A stretch of DNA of 64,000 nt. Origin: Streptomyces sp. NBC_00878 (lineage in GTDB: Bacteria; Actinomycetota; Actinomycetes; Streptomycetales; Streptomycetaceae). Numbering within the stretch: position 1 is the stretch's first letter; the number at the start of each line of letters is the position of its first letter. Below are positions 9,389 to 19,182 of this stretch, piece after piece. The notes beneath the pieces were generated by a model. The model was not told the DNA's origin. It searched no databases and was given only the letters and a program-made list of their open reading frames with translations. The translations under genes were made by a program, and so were the position numbers. The DNA is taken from NCBI RefSeq assembly GCF_026341515.1, contig NZ_JAPEOK010000001.1, positions 1,178,001-1,242,000 on the forward strand, given 5' to 3'.

Positions 9389-10114
9389 TCACAAGTACGC
9401 CGACCCGCCTGCCACGTTGAGCGTCTGGCCCGTCAGGAAAGCACTGCCCTCGTCCACGACGTACAGCAGCGTGGAGACGAGGTCGGACGGCTCCTGGGTG
9501 CGGGGCACGGCCTGTTGGGCACGGACGTGCTCGAAGCCGCCGTCCGAGCCGACCGTGCGCTCGGCGGTCGCGGTGCGGACCATGCTCGGCGCGATCGCGT
9601 TGACCGTGATGTCGTACGGGCCGAGCGCCGAGGCGAGCGCCCGGGTGAAGCCGATCAGGCCTGCCTTCGAGGCGGTGTACGCCACCATCGTGGGCGGCGC
9701 GGTGAGGACGGCGGCCGAGGCGATGTTCACGATGCGCCCCCAGCCCGCCGCCTTCAGGTACGGCAGAACCGCTCGGGTCATCAGGAACGGCGCCTCCAGA
9801 TTGACGCGCATGACACGCCGCCACTCCTCGGGCGTGGTGTCCTCGAAGGGCGACTCCGGGTATACGCCCGCGTTGTTGACCAGGACGTGCAGTGTGCCGA
9901 ACTGTGCCAGCGCCCGTTCCAGGGCCCCTTGGACCTGTGCCTCGTCGGTGACGTCGGCGACCAACTCCACGTAGTCCAGGATGCGTTCGGCCGTCCGGGT
10001 CTGCGGGACGAGGTCGAGTCCGGCGACCCGGTAACCGCGTCCGGCGAGCGCGATGGCGAACTCCTGACCGAGGCCCTGTGCCGCGCCGGTCACCAGGGCG
10101 GTACGCGTCTCCAT
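9389..10114 (-). CDS. Short-chain dehydrogenase/reductase (SDR)
   Basis: 241 residues with a full classical SDR set: TGAAQGLG cofactor loop at residues 8-15, NNAG near 85, active Ser in VNIASAAV, YTASK catalytic Tyr/Lys near 150, and PSMVRT after the beta-6 strand. Position after the first strand (AGLDLVP) suggests NAD(H) preference, by inference. ATG at 10114 begins METRTALVTG. It lies beside a truncated sugar permease, but substrate is not indicated. Confidence 0.82.
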   Translation of the reverse strand: METRTALVTGAAQGLGQEFAIALAGRGYRVAGLDLVPQTRTAERILDYVELVADVTDEAQVQGALERALAQFGTLHVLVNNAGVYPESPFEDTTPEEWRRVMRVNLEAPFLMTRAVLPYLKAAGWGRIVNIASAAVLTAPPTMVAYTASKAGLIGFTRALASALGPYDITVNAIAPSMVRTATAERTVGSDGGFEHVRAQQAVPRTQEPSDLVSTLLYVVDEGSAFLTGQTLNVAGGSAYL

Positions 10115-10268
10115 GGGGCGAGTGTGATGACCCGTCAGGCGCCGGGGCAAGGGGGCGTATCCGGTCTTCGGCCCTGTTTCCTTCGCTGGAACGGCCGTGT
10201 TGCCGCGCGCCCTGCGGGCCGACGCTGCGGGGCGACCCCCAGCCGCCGGCGCCCGGGAGCCGTGTCCG

Positions 10269-10545
10269 ATGACCGAGACCGACCGTGCCGTGGACGACGC
10301 CGAGCGCGCCCGCGAACAGGGCGGCGGCGGACGGTGGTTCAGGCTGTCGCCCGGTCGGCTGCCGGCAGGCCGCCTCGGGAACCGGCGGCGGCTGCTGCCC
10401 GACGAACTCGGCGTACTGGTCGTCCTCGCACTGCTCGTCGCCGGCATCGGCATCCCGTACCCGGACTTCCTCGACAGCGACAATCTGCTCTCCACCGCGC
10501 ACAACTCCGTCTGCATCTCGCTGATGGCGTGCGGCCGTCGGCCAT
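10269..10545 (+). pseudogene. Truncated sugar ABC-transporter permease (RbsC/RhaP-like) remnant
   Basis: ATG at 10269 opens a frame reading RLLPDELGVLVVLALLVAGIGIPYPDFLDSDNLLSTAHNSVCISLMACG, which matches the first membrane segment and following loop of ribose/rhamnose-type permeases. After ISLMACG the translation turns into arginine/proline-rich nonsense and no further membrane segment follows, whereas the family has about ten. The gene therefore lost at least 80 percent of its 3' end, and the FadB-like gene now follows. An upstream frame ending in TGA at 10270-10272 overlaps the ATG and could be the tail of the partner ATPase; that is speculative. Confidence 0.55.
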
Positions 10546-10627
10546 GGAGACGACCGCGCCCTCGTGGACACCGAGGACGGGAATGGGTTGGGGCGGCGGG
10601 GGCGATAGAACCCCCGCCGCCGACCCC

Positions 10628-12832
10628 TCACACGTCCGCGAACCGCTCCCCCTTCTCCGCCTTCTCCACAAGCAGCGCGGGCGGCGTGAACCGCTCTCCG
10701 TAACGCTCGGCGAGTTCACGCGCGCGTGCCACGAATCCCGGGAGGCCGGCACCTGCCCCGGCGCCGCCCTCGTACCCGTTGATGTACTGCAGAACGCCAC
10801 CCGTCCAGCCAGGGAAGCCGATCCCAAAAATGGAACCGATGTTGGCGTCCGCGACGGACGTCAGGACGCCCTCCTCCAGGAGCCGGACCGTGTCCAACGC
10901 CTCCGAGAACAGCATCCGTTCCTGCATGTCCCGGAACGGAATCTCGGCGCCCGCGCGCGTGAAGTGCTCCCGCAGCCCGGGCCACAGCCCGGCCCGCTTA
11001 CCGTCCTCCCCGTACTCGTAGAAGCCCGCGCCGCCACCCCGCCCGGTTCGGCCGAACTCGTCGACCATGCGGTCGATGACCGCGTCCGCGGGGTGCGCCG
11101 TCCAGGTGCCGCCCGCCTCCTCGACGGCCCGCTTCGACTCGGCGCGGATCTTGCGCGGCAGGGTGAGCGTCAGCTCGTCCATCAGGGAGAGGACCTTGGC
11201 GGGGTAGCCCGCCTGGGCGGCGGCCTGCTCGACGGAGGCGGGCTCGATGCCCTCGCCGACCATCGCCACGCCCTCGTTGATGAAGTGCCCGATGACGCGG
11301 GAGGTGAAGAAGCCGCGCGAGTCGTTGACGACGATCGGGGTCTTCCTGATCTGCCGTACGAGGTCGAAGGCGCGGGCGAGTGCCTCGTCACCGGTGCGCT
11401 CGCCCTTGATGATCTCGACGAGCGGCATCTTGTCGACGGGCGAGAAGAAGTGCAGCCCGATGAAGTCGGTCTGCCGCTCGACACCTTCGGCGAGGACCGT
11501 GATGGGCAGGGTCGAGGTGTTGGAGCACAGCAGCGCGTCCGGCTCGACGATGTGCTCGATCTCCTGGAACACCTTGTGCTTGAGCGCGGAGTCCTCGAAG
11601 ACGGCCTCGATGACGGCGTCGCAGCCCGCCACGTCCTGCGGGTCGGCGGTCGGAGTGATGCGGGCGAGCAGCGCGTCCGCCTTCTCCTGGGTCGTACGGC
11701 CCCGGGAGACGGCCTTGGCGCAGAGCTTCTCGGAGTAGCCCTTGCCCTTCGCCGCGGCCTCGGCCGACACGTCCTTGAGGACGACGTCGATGCCCGCGCG
11801 GGCGCAGGAGTACGCGATGCCCGCGCCCATCATCCCGGCACCCAGGACGGCGACCTTGCGGACCGGGCGCGGTTCGATGCCCTTGGGCCGGTTGGCTCCC
11901 GAGTTGACGGCCTGGAGGTCGAAGAAGAAGGCCTGGATCATGTTCTTGGAGGTCTGGCCCGCGGCCAGCTCCACGAAGTAGCGCGCCTCGATGACCTGCG
12001 CGGTCTCGAAGTCGACCTGCGAGCCCTCGACGGCGGCGGCCAGGATGTTGCGCGGCGCCGGGTAGGGCGCGCCGTTCGTCTGCTTGCGCAGGTTGGCCGG
12101 GAAGGCGGGCAGGTTCGCCGCGAACTTCGGGTGGGACGGGGTGCCGCCCGGGATGCGGTAGCCGGGCTTGTCCCAGGGCTGGCTCGACTCGGGGTTGGCG
12201 TCGATGAAGACGCGGGCCTTGGCGAGCATCTCCTCGCGGGTGGCCGCCACTTCGTGGACGAGGCCGTTCTCCAGCGCGCGCTGCGGGCTGTACTGGGTGC
12301 CCTGGAGGAGCACCTTCAGGAGCGCGTCGGCGATGCCCAGGAGGCGTACGGTCCTGACGACGCCGCCGCCTCCGGGCAGCAGGCCGAGTGTGACCTCGGG
12401 GCAGCCGATCTTGGAGCCGGGCGCGTCGAGGGCGACGCGGTGGTGGCAGGCGAGTGCGATCTCGAAGCCGCCGCCCAGGGCCGCGCCGTTCATGGCGGCG
12501 ACGACGGGCTTGCCGAGCGTCTCGATGCGGCGCAGGTCGCGCTTGATGGCGAGGCCGCCGTCGAGGAGCTGCTGGGCGGTCTCGGGGGTGACGCGGATGA
12601 GGTCGCGCAGGTCGCCGCCCGCGAAGAAGGTCTTCTTGGCGGAGGTGAAGACGATGCCGCGGATGGAGGCGGGGTCGGCCTGGACCTCCGCCTCCAGGCG
12701 TTCGGTGATCGCGGCGAGCGAGTCGCGGAACGCCTGGTTCATGGTGTTCGCGGACTGGTCGGGGTCGTCGAGGACCAGGGTGACGATGCCGGTCTCGTCC
12801 TGTTCCCAGCGGATGGTGGTGCTCTCGGTCAT
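10628..12832 (-). CDS. fadB: Multifunctional fatty-acid oxidation protein: enoyl-CoA hydratase / 3-hydroxyacyl-CoA dehydrogenase
   Basis: 734 residues fusing two enzymes of beta-oxidation. Residues about 1-200 are a crotonase domain (KKTFFAGGDLRDLI oxyanion loop; NGAALGGGFEIALACHHRVA). The dehydrogenase begins near residue 340 with the NAD loop GAGMMGAGIAYSCARAG and continues with IGLHFFSPVDKMPLVEII and NDSRGFFTSRV. It would hydrate trans-2-enoyl-CoA and oxidise the L-3-hydroxyacyl-CoA in the cytoplasm. ATG 12832 starts MTESTTIRWEQ with GGAG about 10 bases upstream. It follows the thiolase gene by 40 bp in a leftward operon. Confidence 0.92.
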   Translation of the reverse strand: MTESTTIRWEQDETGIVTLVLDDPDQSANTMNQAFRDSLAAITERLEAEVQADPASIRGIVFTSAKKTFFAGGDLRDLIRVTPETAQQLLDGGLAIKRDLRRIETLGKPVVAAMNGAALGGGFEIALACHHRVALDAPGSKIGCPEVTLGLLPGGGGVVRTVRLLGIADALLKVLLQGTQYSPQRALENGLVHEVAATREEMLAKARVFIDANPESSQPWDKPGYRIPGGTPSHPKFAANLPAFPANLRKQTNGAPYPAPRNILAAAVEGSQVDFETAQVIEARYFVELAAGQTSKNMIQAFFFDLQAVNSGANRPKGIEPRPVRKVAVLGAGMMGAGIAYSCARAGIDVVLKDVSAEAAAKGKGYSEKLCAKAVSRGRTTQEKADALLARITPTADPQDVAGCDAVIEAVFEDSALKHKVFQEIEHIVEPDALLCSNTSTLPITVLAEGVERQTDFIGLHFFSPVDKMPLVEIIKGERTGDEALARAFDLVRQIRKTPIVVNDSRGFFTSRVIGHFINEGVAMVGEGIEPASVEQAAAQAGYPAKVLSLMDELTLTLPRKIRAESKRAVEEAGGTWTAHPADAVIDRMVDEFGRTGRGGGAGFYEYGEDGKRAGLWPGLREHFTRAGAEIPFRDMQERMLFSEALDTVRLLEEGVLTSVADANIGSIFGIGFPGWTGGVLQYINGYEGGAGAGAGLPGFVARARELAERYGERFTPPALLVEKAEKGERFADV

Positions 12833-12872
12833 GAGGGGGTTCTCCGTAGAAGTCCGTTGGTCCACTGGGGAG

Positions 12873-14087
<1,215 letters not shown>

Positions 14088-14124
14088 TGGTAAGCCTTTC
14101 GAAGAGGGTCGGCCGAGCGAGGGA

Positions 14125-15168
14125 TCAGCCGAGGAGAGAGCGGCCGATGATCTCCTTCATGATCTCGGTCGTCCCGCCGTAGATGGTCTGGATGCGGCCG
14201 TCGGTGAAGGCCCTGGCGACGCGGTACTCCGTCATGTAGCCGTAGCCGCCGTGCAGTTGGAGACAGCGGTCGGCCACACGCTTCTGCAGTTCGGTGGCCC
14301 ACCACTTGGCCATCGAGGCGTGCACCGCGTCGAGTCCGCCGTTCGTGTGGTCCACGACGCACCGGTCGACGAACGCCCTGGTGACGGCACACTCGGTGGC
14401 CACCTCGGCTATCTCGAAGCGGATGTGCTGGAGTCGGGACAGCGGCCGCCCGAAGGCCTCGCGCTCCTTGACGTACTCCGTGGTGATCTCCAGCAGGTAC
14501 TCGGCGGCGGCGATCCCGACGACGGCGATGTGCAGCCGCTCCTGAGCGAGGTTCGTCATCAGGTGCGCGAAGGCGCCGTTGAGTTGACCGAGGAGGTCCT
14601 CTTGGGCACACGGACGTTGTTGCGCCGCCCGCGCGCGAGCCCCTGGGCCCCCGCGCGGGTGAACGCCTCGGCGAGTACGGCGCTTTGACGCCCTCGCCTG
14701 CGTGACACAGGCGACTTCGGTCCGCGCCGCCATGCGGCGCCACCCTGGGTTCCTGCTTCGCAGGCCCTTGCCCTCTCCCTTACGGGAGCCGGTCTTACAT
14801 GGGCCTCCACAAGCGTTACTTCCCGCCCGTCCGGCGGTAGGTCCGACAACTTCGTTGTCAGACAAGGCGACTATAGCGGCGGCACCCCGCCCCCCTGAGG
14901 CAGCACGGCAAGAACGTCCCTCACTTGCATCCCGATGAGTGGAGCATCGAACAAGCGCCTGATAGCAGTCGGCGTTGCCCCCACCCCCGTACTCCTCCGG
15001 GACGGCGAGTCCGAGCAGCCCCTGCTGTCCGGCGGCCTGCCAGGCGGCCCGCGACACGATGCCGTCCTTCTCCCACTGCTCGTAGTGCGGCAGTGCCTCC
15101 TTGGCCAGGAAGGTCCGGACGGTCTCGCGGAACGCGTCGTGCTCGGGAGCGAAGATCTGCCGCTTCAT
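14125..15168 (-). pseudogene. Acyl-CoA dehydrogenase, disrupted by insert, deletion and frameshift
   Basis: The N-terminus (MKRQIFAPEHDAFRETVRTF to EEYGGGGNAD) and the C-terminus ([17 protein letters not shown] to EIIGRSLLG) are good acyl-CoA dehydrogenase sequence, but the middle is not. After codon NAD (14968) comes a 289-bp hairpin-rich insert. Enzyme sequence resumes in another frame as [15 protein letters not shown] at about 14678-14634. It then jumps directly to VRVPK, skipping roughly 150-170 residues that hold the FAD/substrate core. One base appears lost at the VPK-ED junction near 14607. The track of open frame through it is accidental. It overlaps the CoA-transferase stop by ATGA, so the operon was once continuous. 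The product cannot be active. Confidence 0.85.
14679..14967 (-). other. Hairpin-rich insert, candidate structured RNA (possibly group II intron-derived)
   Basis: The insert interrupts an acyl-CoA dehydrogenase. Six compact stem-loops lie within 14694-14863: TCGCCTG/CAGGCGA; GCGCCGC/GCGGCGC with a 3-base loop; CCTGC/GCAGG with a 3-base loop; CTCCC/GGGAG, whose minus-strand loop is the GNRA tetraloop GTAA; CCGCC/GGCGG; and a 10-bp stem at 14841-14863. That last stem has a G-U wobble only if transcribed from the minus strand and a C-A mismatch otherwise, so the RNA is probably minus-strand. No protein is encoded. Domain I of a group II intron is one explanation; a decayed mobile element is another. 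Confidence 0.4.
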
Positions 15169-16394
15169 TCGGTGGTGCCCTTCGGTTCGCTGTGGCCCTT
15201 CGGTTCGCTGTGGCCGTTCGCTTCGCTGGCGCCCTCACGCTCGGTGCCGCCCTCCGGCTCGGCGCTGCCTTTCAGGAGGTCCGGTACGTCCCAGTCGCGG
15301 GCCACGTCCGCGGTGTCGGCGCCCGGCCGTGCGGGCCCGCTACGGACGGCGGTGGGGGTGGCGGAGAAGCGGGGCGCGGGCGCCGGCTGGGTGATGCCGC
15401 CGTGGTCGGTGAAGGTGCCGCGGGCGGCGAGATGCGGATGCCGCGGAGCCTCGCGCAGCGACAGCACCGGTGCCACGCAGGCGTCGGAGCCATCGAAGAC
15501 CGCGGTCCACTCGTCCCTCGTACGGGTCTTGAAGCGGGCGGCCACCGCCTCGCGGAGTTCGGCCCAGCGGGACACGTCCTTGCGGGCCGAGACGTACTCC
15601 CCCAGGCCGAGCAGCCGCACGAACTCCTCGTAGAACTGCCCCTCCAGCGCGCCCACCGCCATGTACTGGCCGTCGGCCGTCTCGTACGTCCCGTAGTACG
15701 GACAGCCGCCGTCGAGGAGATTGGCGCCCCGCCGGTCCTGCCAGCCGCCGGCGGCCAGCATGCCGTGGATCATCGAGGTGAGGTGGGCCGTGCCGTCCAC
15801 GATCGCCGCGTCCACGACCTGTCCCGCGCCGGTCGCGCGCGCGTGCTGGAGGGCGGCGAGGACGCCGACGACGAGGTAGAGCGAGCCGCCCGCGTAGTCC
15901 CCGACGAGGTTCGCCGGGACAGCCGGCGCCTCGTCCGGAGCGCCGATCATGCCGAGGGTGCCGGTCAGCGCGATGTACGCGATGTCGTGCCCCGCGCGCG
16001 GGGCGAGCGGGCCCTCCTGGCCCCAGCCGGTCATCCGTCCGTAGACGAGCTTCGGGTTGCGGGCGTGGCAGGTCCCGGGGCCGACGCCGAGGCGCTCGGC
16101 GACGCCGGGACGGTAGCCCTCGATGAGGATGTCGGCGCGGTCGACCAGGTCGAGGACGCGGTCGGCGCCGTCGGGTGCCTTCAGGTCGACGATCACCGAG
16201 CGCTTGTTGCGGTTGGTGATGTCGTAGTCGGGGTTGATCGCGAGTCCCACGCCGTTCGGCCTGTCCACGCGGACGACGTCCGCGCCCAGGTCGGCGAGGA
16301 GCATCGCGGCGAACGGGCCGGGCCCGATGCCCGCCAGCTCGACCACGCGCACCCCGGCGAGCGGGCCGCGCCCTGCCGTTCCTGCCGCTGCCAT
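15165..16394 (-). CDS. CaiB/BaiF family III CoA transferase (alpha-methylacyl-CoA racemase-like)
   Basis: 409 residues. The start GPLAGVRVVELAGIGPGPFAAMLLADLGADVVRVDRP is typical of the family. The general-base pair expected in alpha-methylacyl-CoA racemases is present (His in RAGHDIAYIALTG, Asp in NLVGDYAGGS). Racemisation of 2-methylacyl-CoA before beta-oxidation is thus likelier than CoA transfer. ATG 16394 has GGGGG 5 bases upstream. The C-terminus ends in a low-complexity tail (SEPKGHSEPKGTTE) encoded by an 18-bp tandem repeat (15175-15215). It heads the beta-oxidation operon, 26 bp after a pair of interleaved palindromes. Confidence 0.85.
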   Translation of the reverse strand: MAAAGTAGRGPLAGVRVVELAGIGPGPFAAMLLADLGADVVRVDRPNGVGLAINPDYDITNRNKRSVIVDLKAPDGADRVLDLVDRADILIEGYRPGVAERLGVGPGTCHARNPKLVYGRMTGWGQEGPLAPRAGHDIAYIALTGTLGMIGAPDEAPAVPANLVGDYAGGSLYLVVGVLAALQHARATGAGQVVDAAIVDGTAHLTSMIHGMLAAGGWQDRRGANLLDGGCPYYGTYETADGQYMAVGALEGQFYEEFVRLLGLGEYVSARKDVSRWAELREAVAARFKTRTRDEWTAVFDGSDACVAPVLSLREAPRHPHLAARGTFTDHGGITQPAPAPRFSATPTAVRSGPARPGADTADVARDWDVPDLLKGSAEPEGGTEREGASEANGHSEPKGHSEPKGTTE

Positions 16395-16419
16395 CAAGCC
16401 CCCAGCACTGTGACACAAC

Positions 16420-16441
16420 TGATGTAACATCAGCGATGTTA
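16420..16441. promoter_or_regulatory. Two interleaved palindromes upstream of the beta-oxidation operon
   Basis: TGATGTAACATCA (16420-16432) is a perfect palindrome about a central A. TAACATC-AGC-GATGTTA (16425-16441) is a perfect inverted repeat sharing one arm with it. The block ends 26 bp before the CoA-transferase start and is AT-richer than its surroundings. It is probably an operator for a TetR- or GntR-type repressor of fatty-acid genes; no regulator gene adjoins. Confidence 0.55.
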
Positions 16442-16512
16442 AGAACGCGTTCCACTCCGCACAAGCCCTGGCGAGCAAGCGCTTAGTCGATGCTGGAAGC
16501 CAACCAGGAGGT

Positions 16513-16893
16513 TCAGCGGGCGTCCAGCTCCGCTATGGACCTCTTCGGCGCGATGGTGCGGTAGCTCTCCTCGACCCAGTCGCACAGCAGCTCCTCGGCC
16601 GGGGCGTCCTTCTTCTCCAGCGGGACGCTCACCCAGCCCGCCTTGCCCAGGCCGTATCCCGCGGGCTCCGCACCGGGTGAGGACAGCGCGTGGGCGTGCG
16701 CCACCTCGTCCTTCAACTTCACGGTGACACCCAGCGGATAGCTGCCGTCGCCGACGCCGAGGAAGACGAACACCTTCTTGTTGACCTTCGCCACACTCTC
16801 GCTCCAGGGGAACTCCTCGGTGGCGCCCGGCAGCCCGAGGGCGAACTCTCGTACTTTCTCCCACTTCTTCAGGGCGGTCTTCGTCGGGGCCAC
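16513..16893 (-). CDS. MmcQ/YjbR-family protein
   Basis: 126 residues of the CyaY-like MmcQ/YjbR fold: KKWEKVREFALGLPGATEEFPWSES, KVNKKVFVFLG, LGVTVKLKDEVA, GLGKAGWVSVPL and LLCDWVEESYRTIAPK. Family members are often called DNA-binding, but the role is not established. GTG at 16893 was preferred to longer starts because GGAGG lies 5 bases upstream and the fold begins there. It is divergent from the reductase gene at 17007. Confidence 0.8.
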   Translation of the reverse strand: MAPTKTALKKWEKVREFALGLPGATEEFPWSESVAKVNKKVFVFLGVGDGSYPLGVTVKLKDEVAHAHALSSPGAEPAGYGLGKAGWVSVPLEKKDAPAEELLCDWVEESYRTIAPKRSIAELDAR

Positions 16894-17006
16894 GGCTGCC
16901 TCCGGTCGTTTTTCGGCCCCTCGCACGGGGTCCTGGTTCGGCTCCTCGTACCTCACGCTAGCCTCAGCCACCGACAACGGCGCGTGCTGGACGGCTGAGA
17001 GGTGCC

Positions 17007-18197
17007 ATGAGCAGGCAGGACAAGACGGAGCGCGCGTACGACATCGTGCTCTTCGGGGCCACGGGGTTCGTCGGGGTGCTCACGGCGGAGTACCTCGCCG
17101 CGCACGCCCCGGAAGGGCTGCGCTGGGCGATCGCGGCCCGCGACACCGCGAAGCTGGAACGGCTGCGGGAGCGGCTGACGTCGATCGACCCCGCGTGCGC
17201 GAAGCTGCCCCTGCTCCGGGCCGATGTCGCCGATCCGGCCTCCGTACGAGAACTCGCGGAGCACGCGCGCGTGGTGGTCACGACCGTCGGGCCCTACCTC
17301 ACCTACGGCGAAGACCTGGTCGCCGCCTGCGCGGAGGCCGGCACCGACTACGTGGACCTGTGCGGGGAGGCCGAGTTCGTGGACCTCATGTACGTACGGC
17401 ACGACGCACGCGCGCGTGAGACCGGCGCACGGCTGGTGCACGCCGCCGGTTTCGACTCGATCCCCCACGACCTGGGCGCCTACTTCACCGTGTGTCAGCT
17501 CCCCGAGGGGGTGCCGCTGACCGTGGACGGGTTCGTACGGGCCGGGGGCATGTTCTCCGGCGGTACGTTCGCCGCCGTCCTGAACCAGCTCGCGCGCGGG
17601 CCGCAGATGATCACCGCGGCACGGGACCGGAAGCGGTACGAGCCGCGGACAGTGGGGCGGCGGGCTTACGCGCCGCCGGGCGCTCCTAGGTACGCCAAGG
17701 AGGTCGGGGCGTGGGCGCTGCCCCTGCCCACGATCGACGCGCAGATCGTGCAGCGGTCCGCGCGGGCACTGGAGCGGTACGGGCCCGACTTCCGCTACCG
17801 GCACTTCGCGGCGGTGGAGACGCTGCCGTTCGCGGTGGGCGGGGTGGCCGGGGCCGGAGCGCTCTTCGCGGCGGCGCAGGTGCCGCCCGTACGGCGCTGG
17901 ATGTCGACCCGGCTCAAGCCCGGCGAGGGGCCCAGCGCGGAGAAGCGGGCGAGGAGTTGGTTCTCGGTGCGGTTCGTCGGTGAGGGGGGTGGGCGGCGGG
18001 TCTTCACGGAGGTCTCGGGTGGTGACCCCGGGTACGGGGACACGGCGAAGATGCTGGCCGAGTCCGCGCTGTGCCTTGCCTTCGACGAGCTTCCCCCGAC
18101 GTCCGGGCAGGTGACGACCGCGGTCGCCATGGGCGATTCGCTCATCGAGCGGCTACGTGGGGCGGGAATCAGTTTCCGGGTCGCCGCCGCGCGGTAG
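17007..18197 (+). CDS. Saccharopine dehydrogenase-like / trans-acting enoyl reductase family protein
   Basis: 396 residues. The N-terminal Rossmann domain has the pattern DIVLFGATGFVGVLTAEYLA, then TTVGPYLTYGEDLVAACAEAGTDYVDLCGE. Conserved AAGFDSIPHDLG follows. This is the family of mycobacterial Rv2449c and the trans enoyl reductase of phthiocerol lipids, so it probably reduces a lipid or polyketide substrate with NADPH. No polyketide synthase is in the window. ATG 17007 has GAGAGG 4 bases upstream. A hydrophobic stretch near residue 270 (FAVGGVAGAGALFAAAQV) suggests membrane association. Confidence 0.8.
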   Translation: MSRQDKTERAYDIVLFGATGFVGVLTAEYLAAHAPEGLRWAIAARDTAKLERLRERLTSIDPACAKLPLLRADVADPASVRELAEHARVVVTTVGPYLTYGEDLVAACAEAGTDYVDLCGEAEFVDLMYVRHDARARETGARLVHAAGFDSIPHDLGAYFTVCQLPEGVPLTVDGFVRAGGMFSGGTFAAVLNQLARGPQMITAARDRKRYEPRTVGRRAYAPPGAPRYAKEVGAWALPLPTIDAQIVQRSARALERYGPDFRYRHFAAVETLPFAVGGVAGAGALFAAAQVPPVRRWMSTRLKPGEGPSAEKRARSWFSVRFVGEGGGRRVFTEVSGGDPGYGDTAKMLAESALCLAFDELPPTSGQVTTAVAMGDSLIERLRGAGISFRVAAAR

Positions 18198-18226
18198 CGC
18201 TTCGCAGAAAACGGCGGAGGAACCAC

Positions 18227-18373
18227 TCAGAGCGGCCAGCCCATGACCGTGTAGATCATCCCGGCTATCCAGGCGACCCCGGCGATGACCGCGAGCAGCA
18301 GTCCGGCCATCACGGCACGCTCGACGGGCTGGCTGGGGCTGGCGGCGGGCTTCGGGGCACGGTGTGTCGTCAT
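18227..18373 (-). CDS. Small single-pass membrane protein (48 residues)
   Basis: ATG at 18373 opens a 49-codon frame, MTTHRAPKPAASPSQPVERA, then VMAGLLLAVIAGVAWIAGMIY and TVMGWPL. A short charged, proline-rich N-terminus precedes one strong membrane helix. Codon third positions are G/C-rich as in neighbouring genes. It resembles small conserved actinobacterial membrane proteins, but no function is known. It lies tail-to-tail with the reductase gene, 29 bp from its stop. Confidence 0.65.
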   Translation of the reverse strand: MTTHRAPKPAASPSQPVERAVMAGLLLAVIAGVAWIAGMIYTVMGWPL

Positions 18374-18475
18374 GCGGTACAGCCTGCCGATCATGACGGG
18401 GTCCCGACATCCGTACAGATACTCAGAACGGGTACTCAGAACGCGTACTCACAGGCCTGTGTCAGGAACGCGTAC

Positions 18476-19165
18476 TCACGGGGCCGTCGCCTTCAACTCC
18501 CGTCGGCACAGGGCGTCCGCGTGCCTGGTCGTCTCCGGGAGGCGGAAGCGCGGCGCGAGGTGGAGGGTGTGGGCGCAGGCGGTGTCCAGGGTCACCCGGT
18601 GGCCGACGGAGACGAACACCGGTTTGACGCCCGCCTGGGTGCGCAGCGCACGGCCGACCTCCTCCTCGCCCGCGAGCAGCGGGGAGGCGGAGCCGCGCGG
18701 GGCGCCCGGCTCCTCGTACGCGAAGGTGAACGGGTTCTTGGCGACCCCGATCGTCGGCAGGCCGGTGAGGACGCCGAGGTGGCTGGCCAGGCCGAAGCGG
18801 CGGGGGTGGGCGCGGCCGTAGCCGTCGCAGACGACCAGGCCCGGTGCGCAGGGGAGCGCTTCGAGGGCGGCCAGGACGGCCGGGATCTCCCGGAAGGCCA
18901 GCAGCCCGGGGACGTACGGGAACGGCACCTGCCCCACCGCCGTGGACTCGGCGACCACGTCGAGGGTCACCGCGTCGAGCACGACGGCCGCGGCCACGAC
19001 GACATCGCGCTCGTCGTCGTACGCCACGTCGACCCCGGTCACGCGGCCGATGCCCGGCGGCGGACCGGACTCGTCGAGAACCACCCGCCCCCGCAACTCG
19101 TCCTGCACGGCCCGGGCCTGACCTTCGGTGGCGGGCCAGCCCGCGGGGATGCGTACGGTCGTCAT
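18476..19165 (-). CDS. nfi: Endonuclease V (deoxyinosine 3' endonuclease)
   Basis: 229 residues, the standard size. Repair enzyme that cuts the second phosphodiester bond 3' of deoxyinosine in deaminated DNA. Family motifs are complete: GVDVAYDDERDVVVAAAVV (catalytic Asp), FPYVPGLLAFREIPAVLAAL, LVVCDGYGRAHPRRFGLASHLGV (DG.G..HPR), and TIGVAKNPF. ATG 19165 gives MTTVRIPAGWPATEGQA, fitting the N-terminal helix of the family. It appears to be monocistronic. Confidence 0.92.
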   Translation of the reverse strand: MTTVRIPAGWPATEGQARAVQDELRGRVVLDESGPPPGIGRVTGVDVAYDDERDVVVAAAVVLDAVTLDVVAESTAVGQVPFPYVPGLLAFREIPAVLAALEALPCAPGLVVCDGYGRAHPRRFGLASHLGVLTGLPTIGVAKNPFTFAYEEPGAPRGSASPLLAGEEEVGRALRTQAGVKPVFVSVGHRVTLDTACAHTLHLAPRFRLPETTRHADALCRRELKATAP

Positions 19166-19182
19166 GGTGCTGTCGAGCGTAG

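Noticed and set aside
14679..14967. Insertion sequence
   Set aside because: There is no transposase frame, no terminal inverted repeat and no target duplication that I can see; a structured RNA origin fits better.
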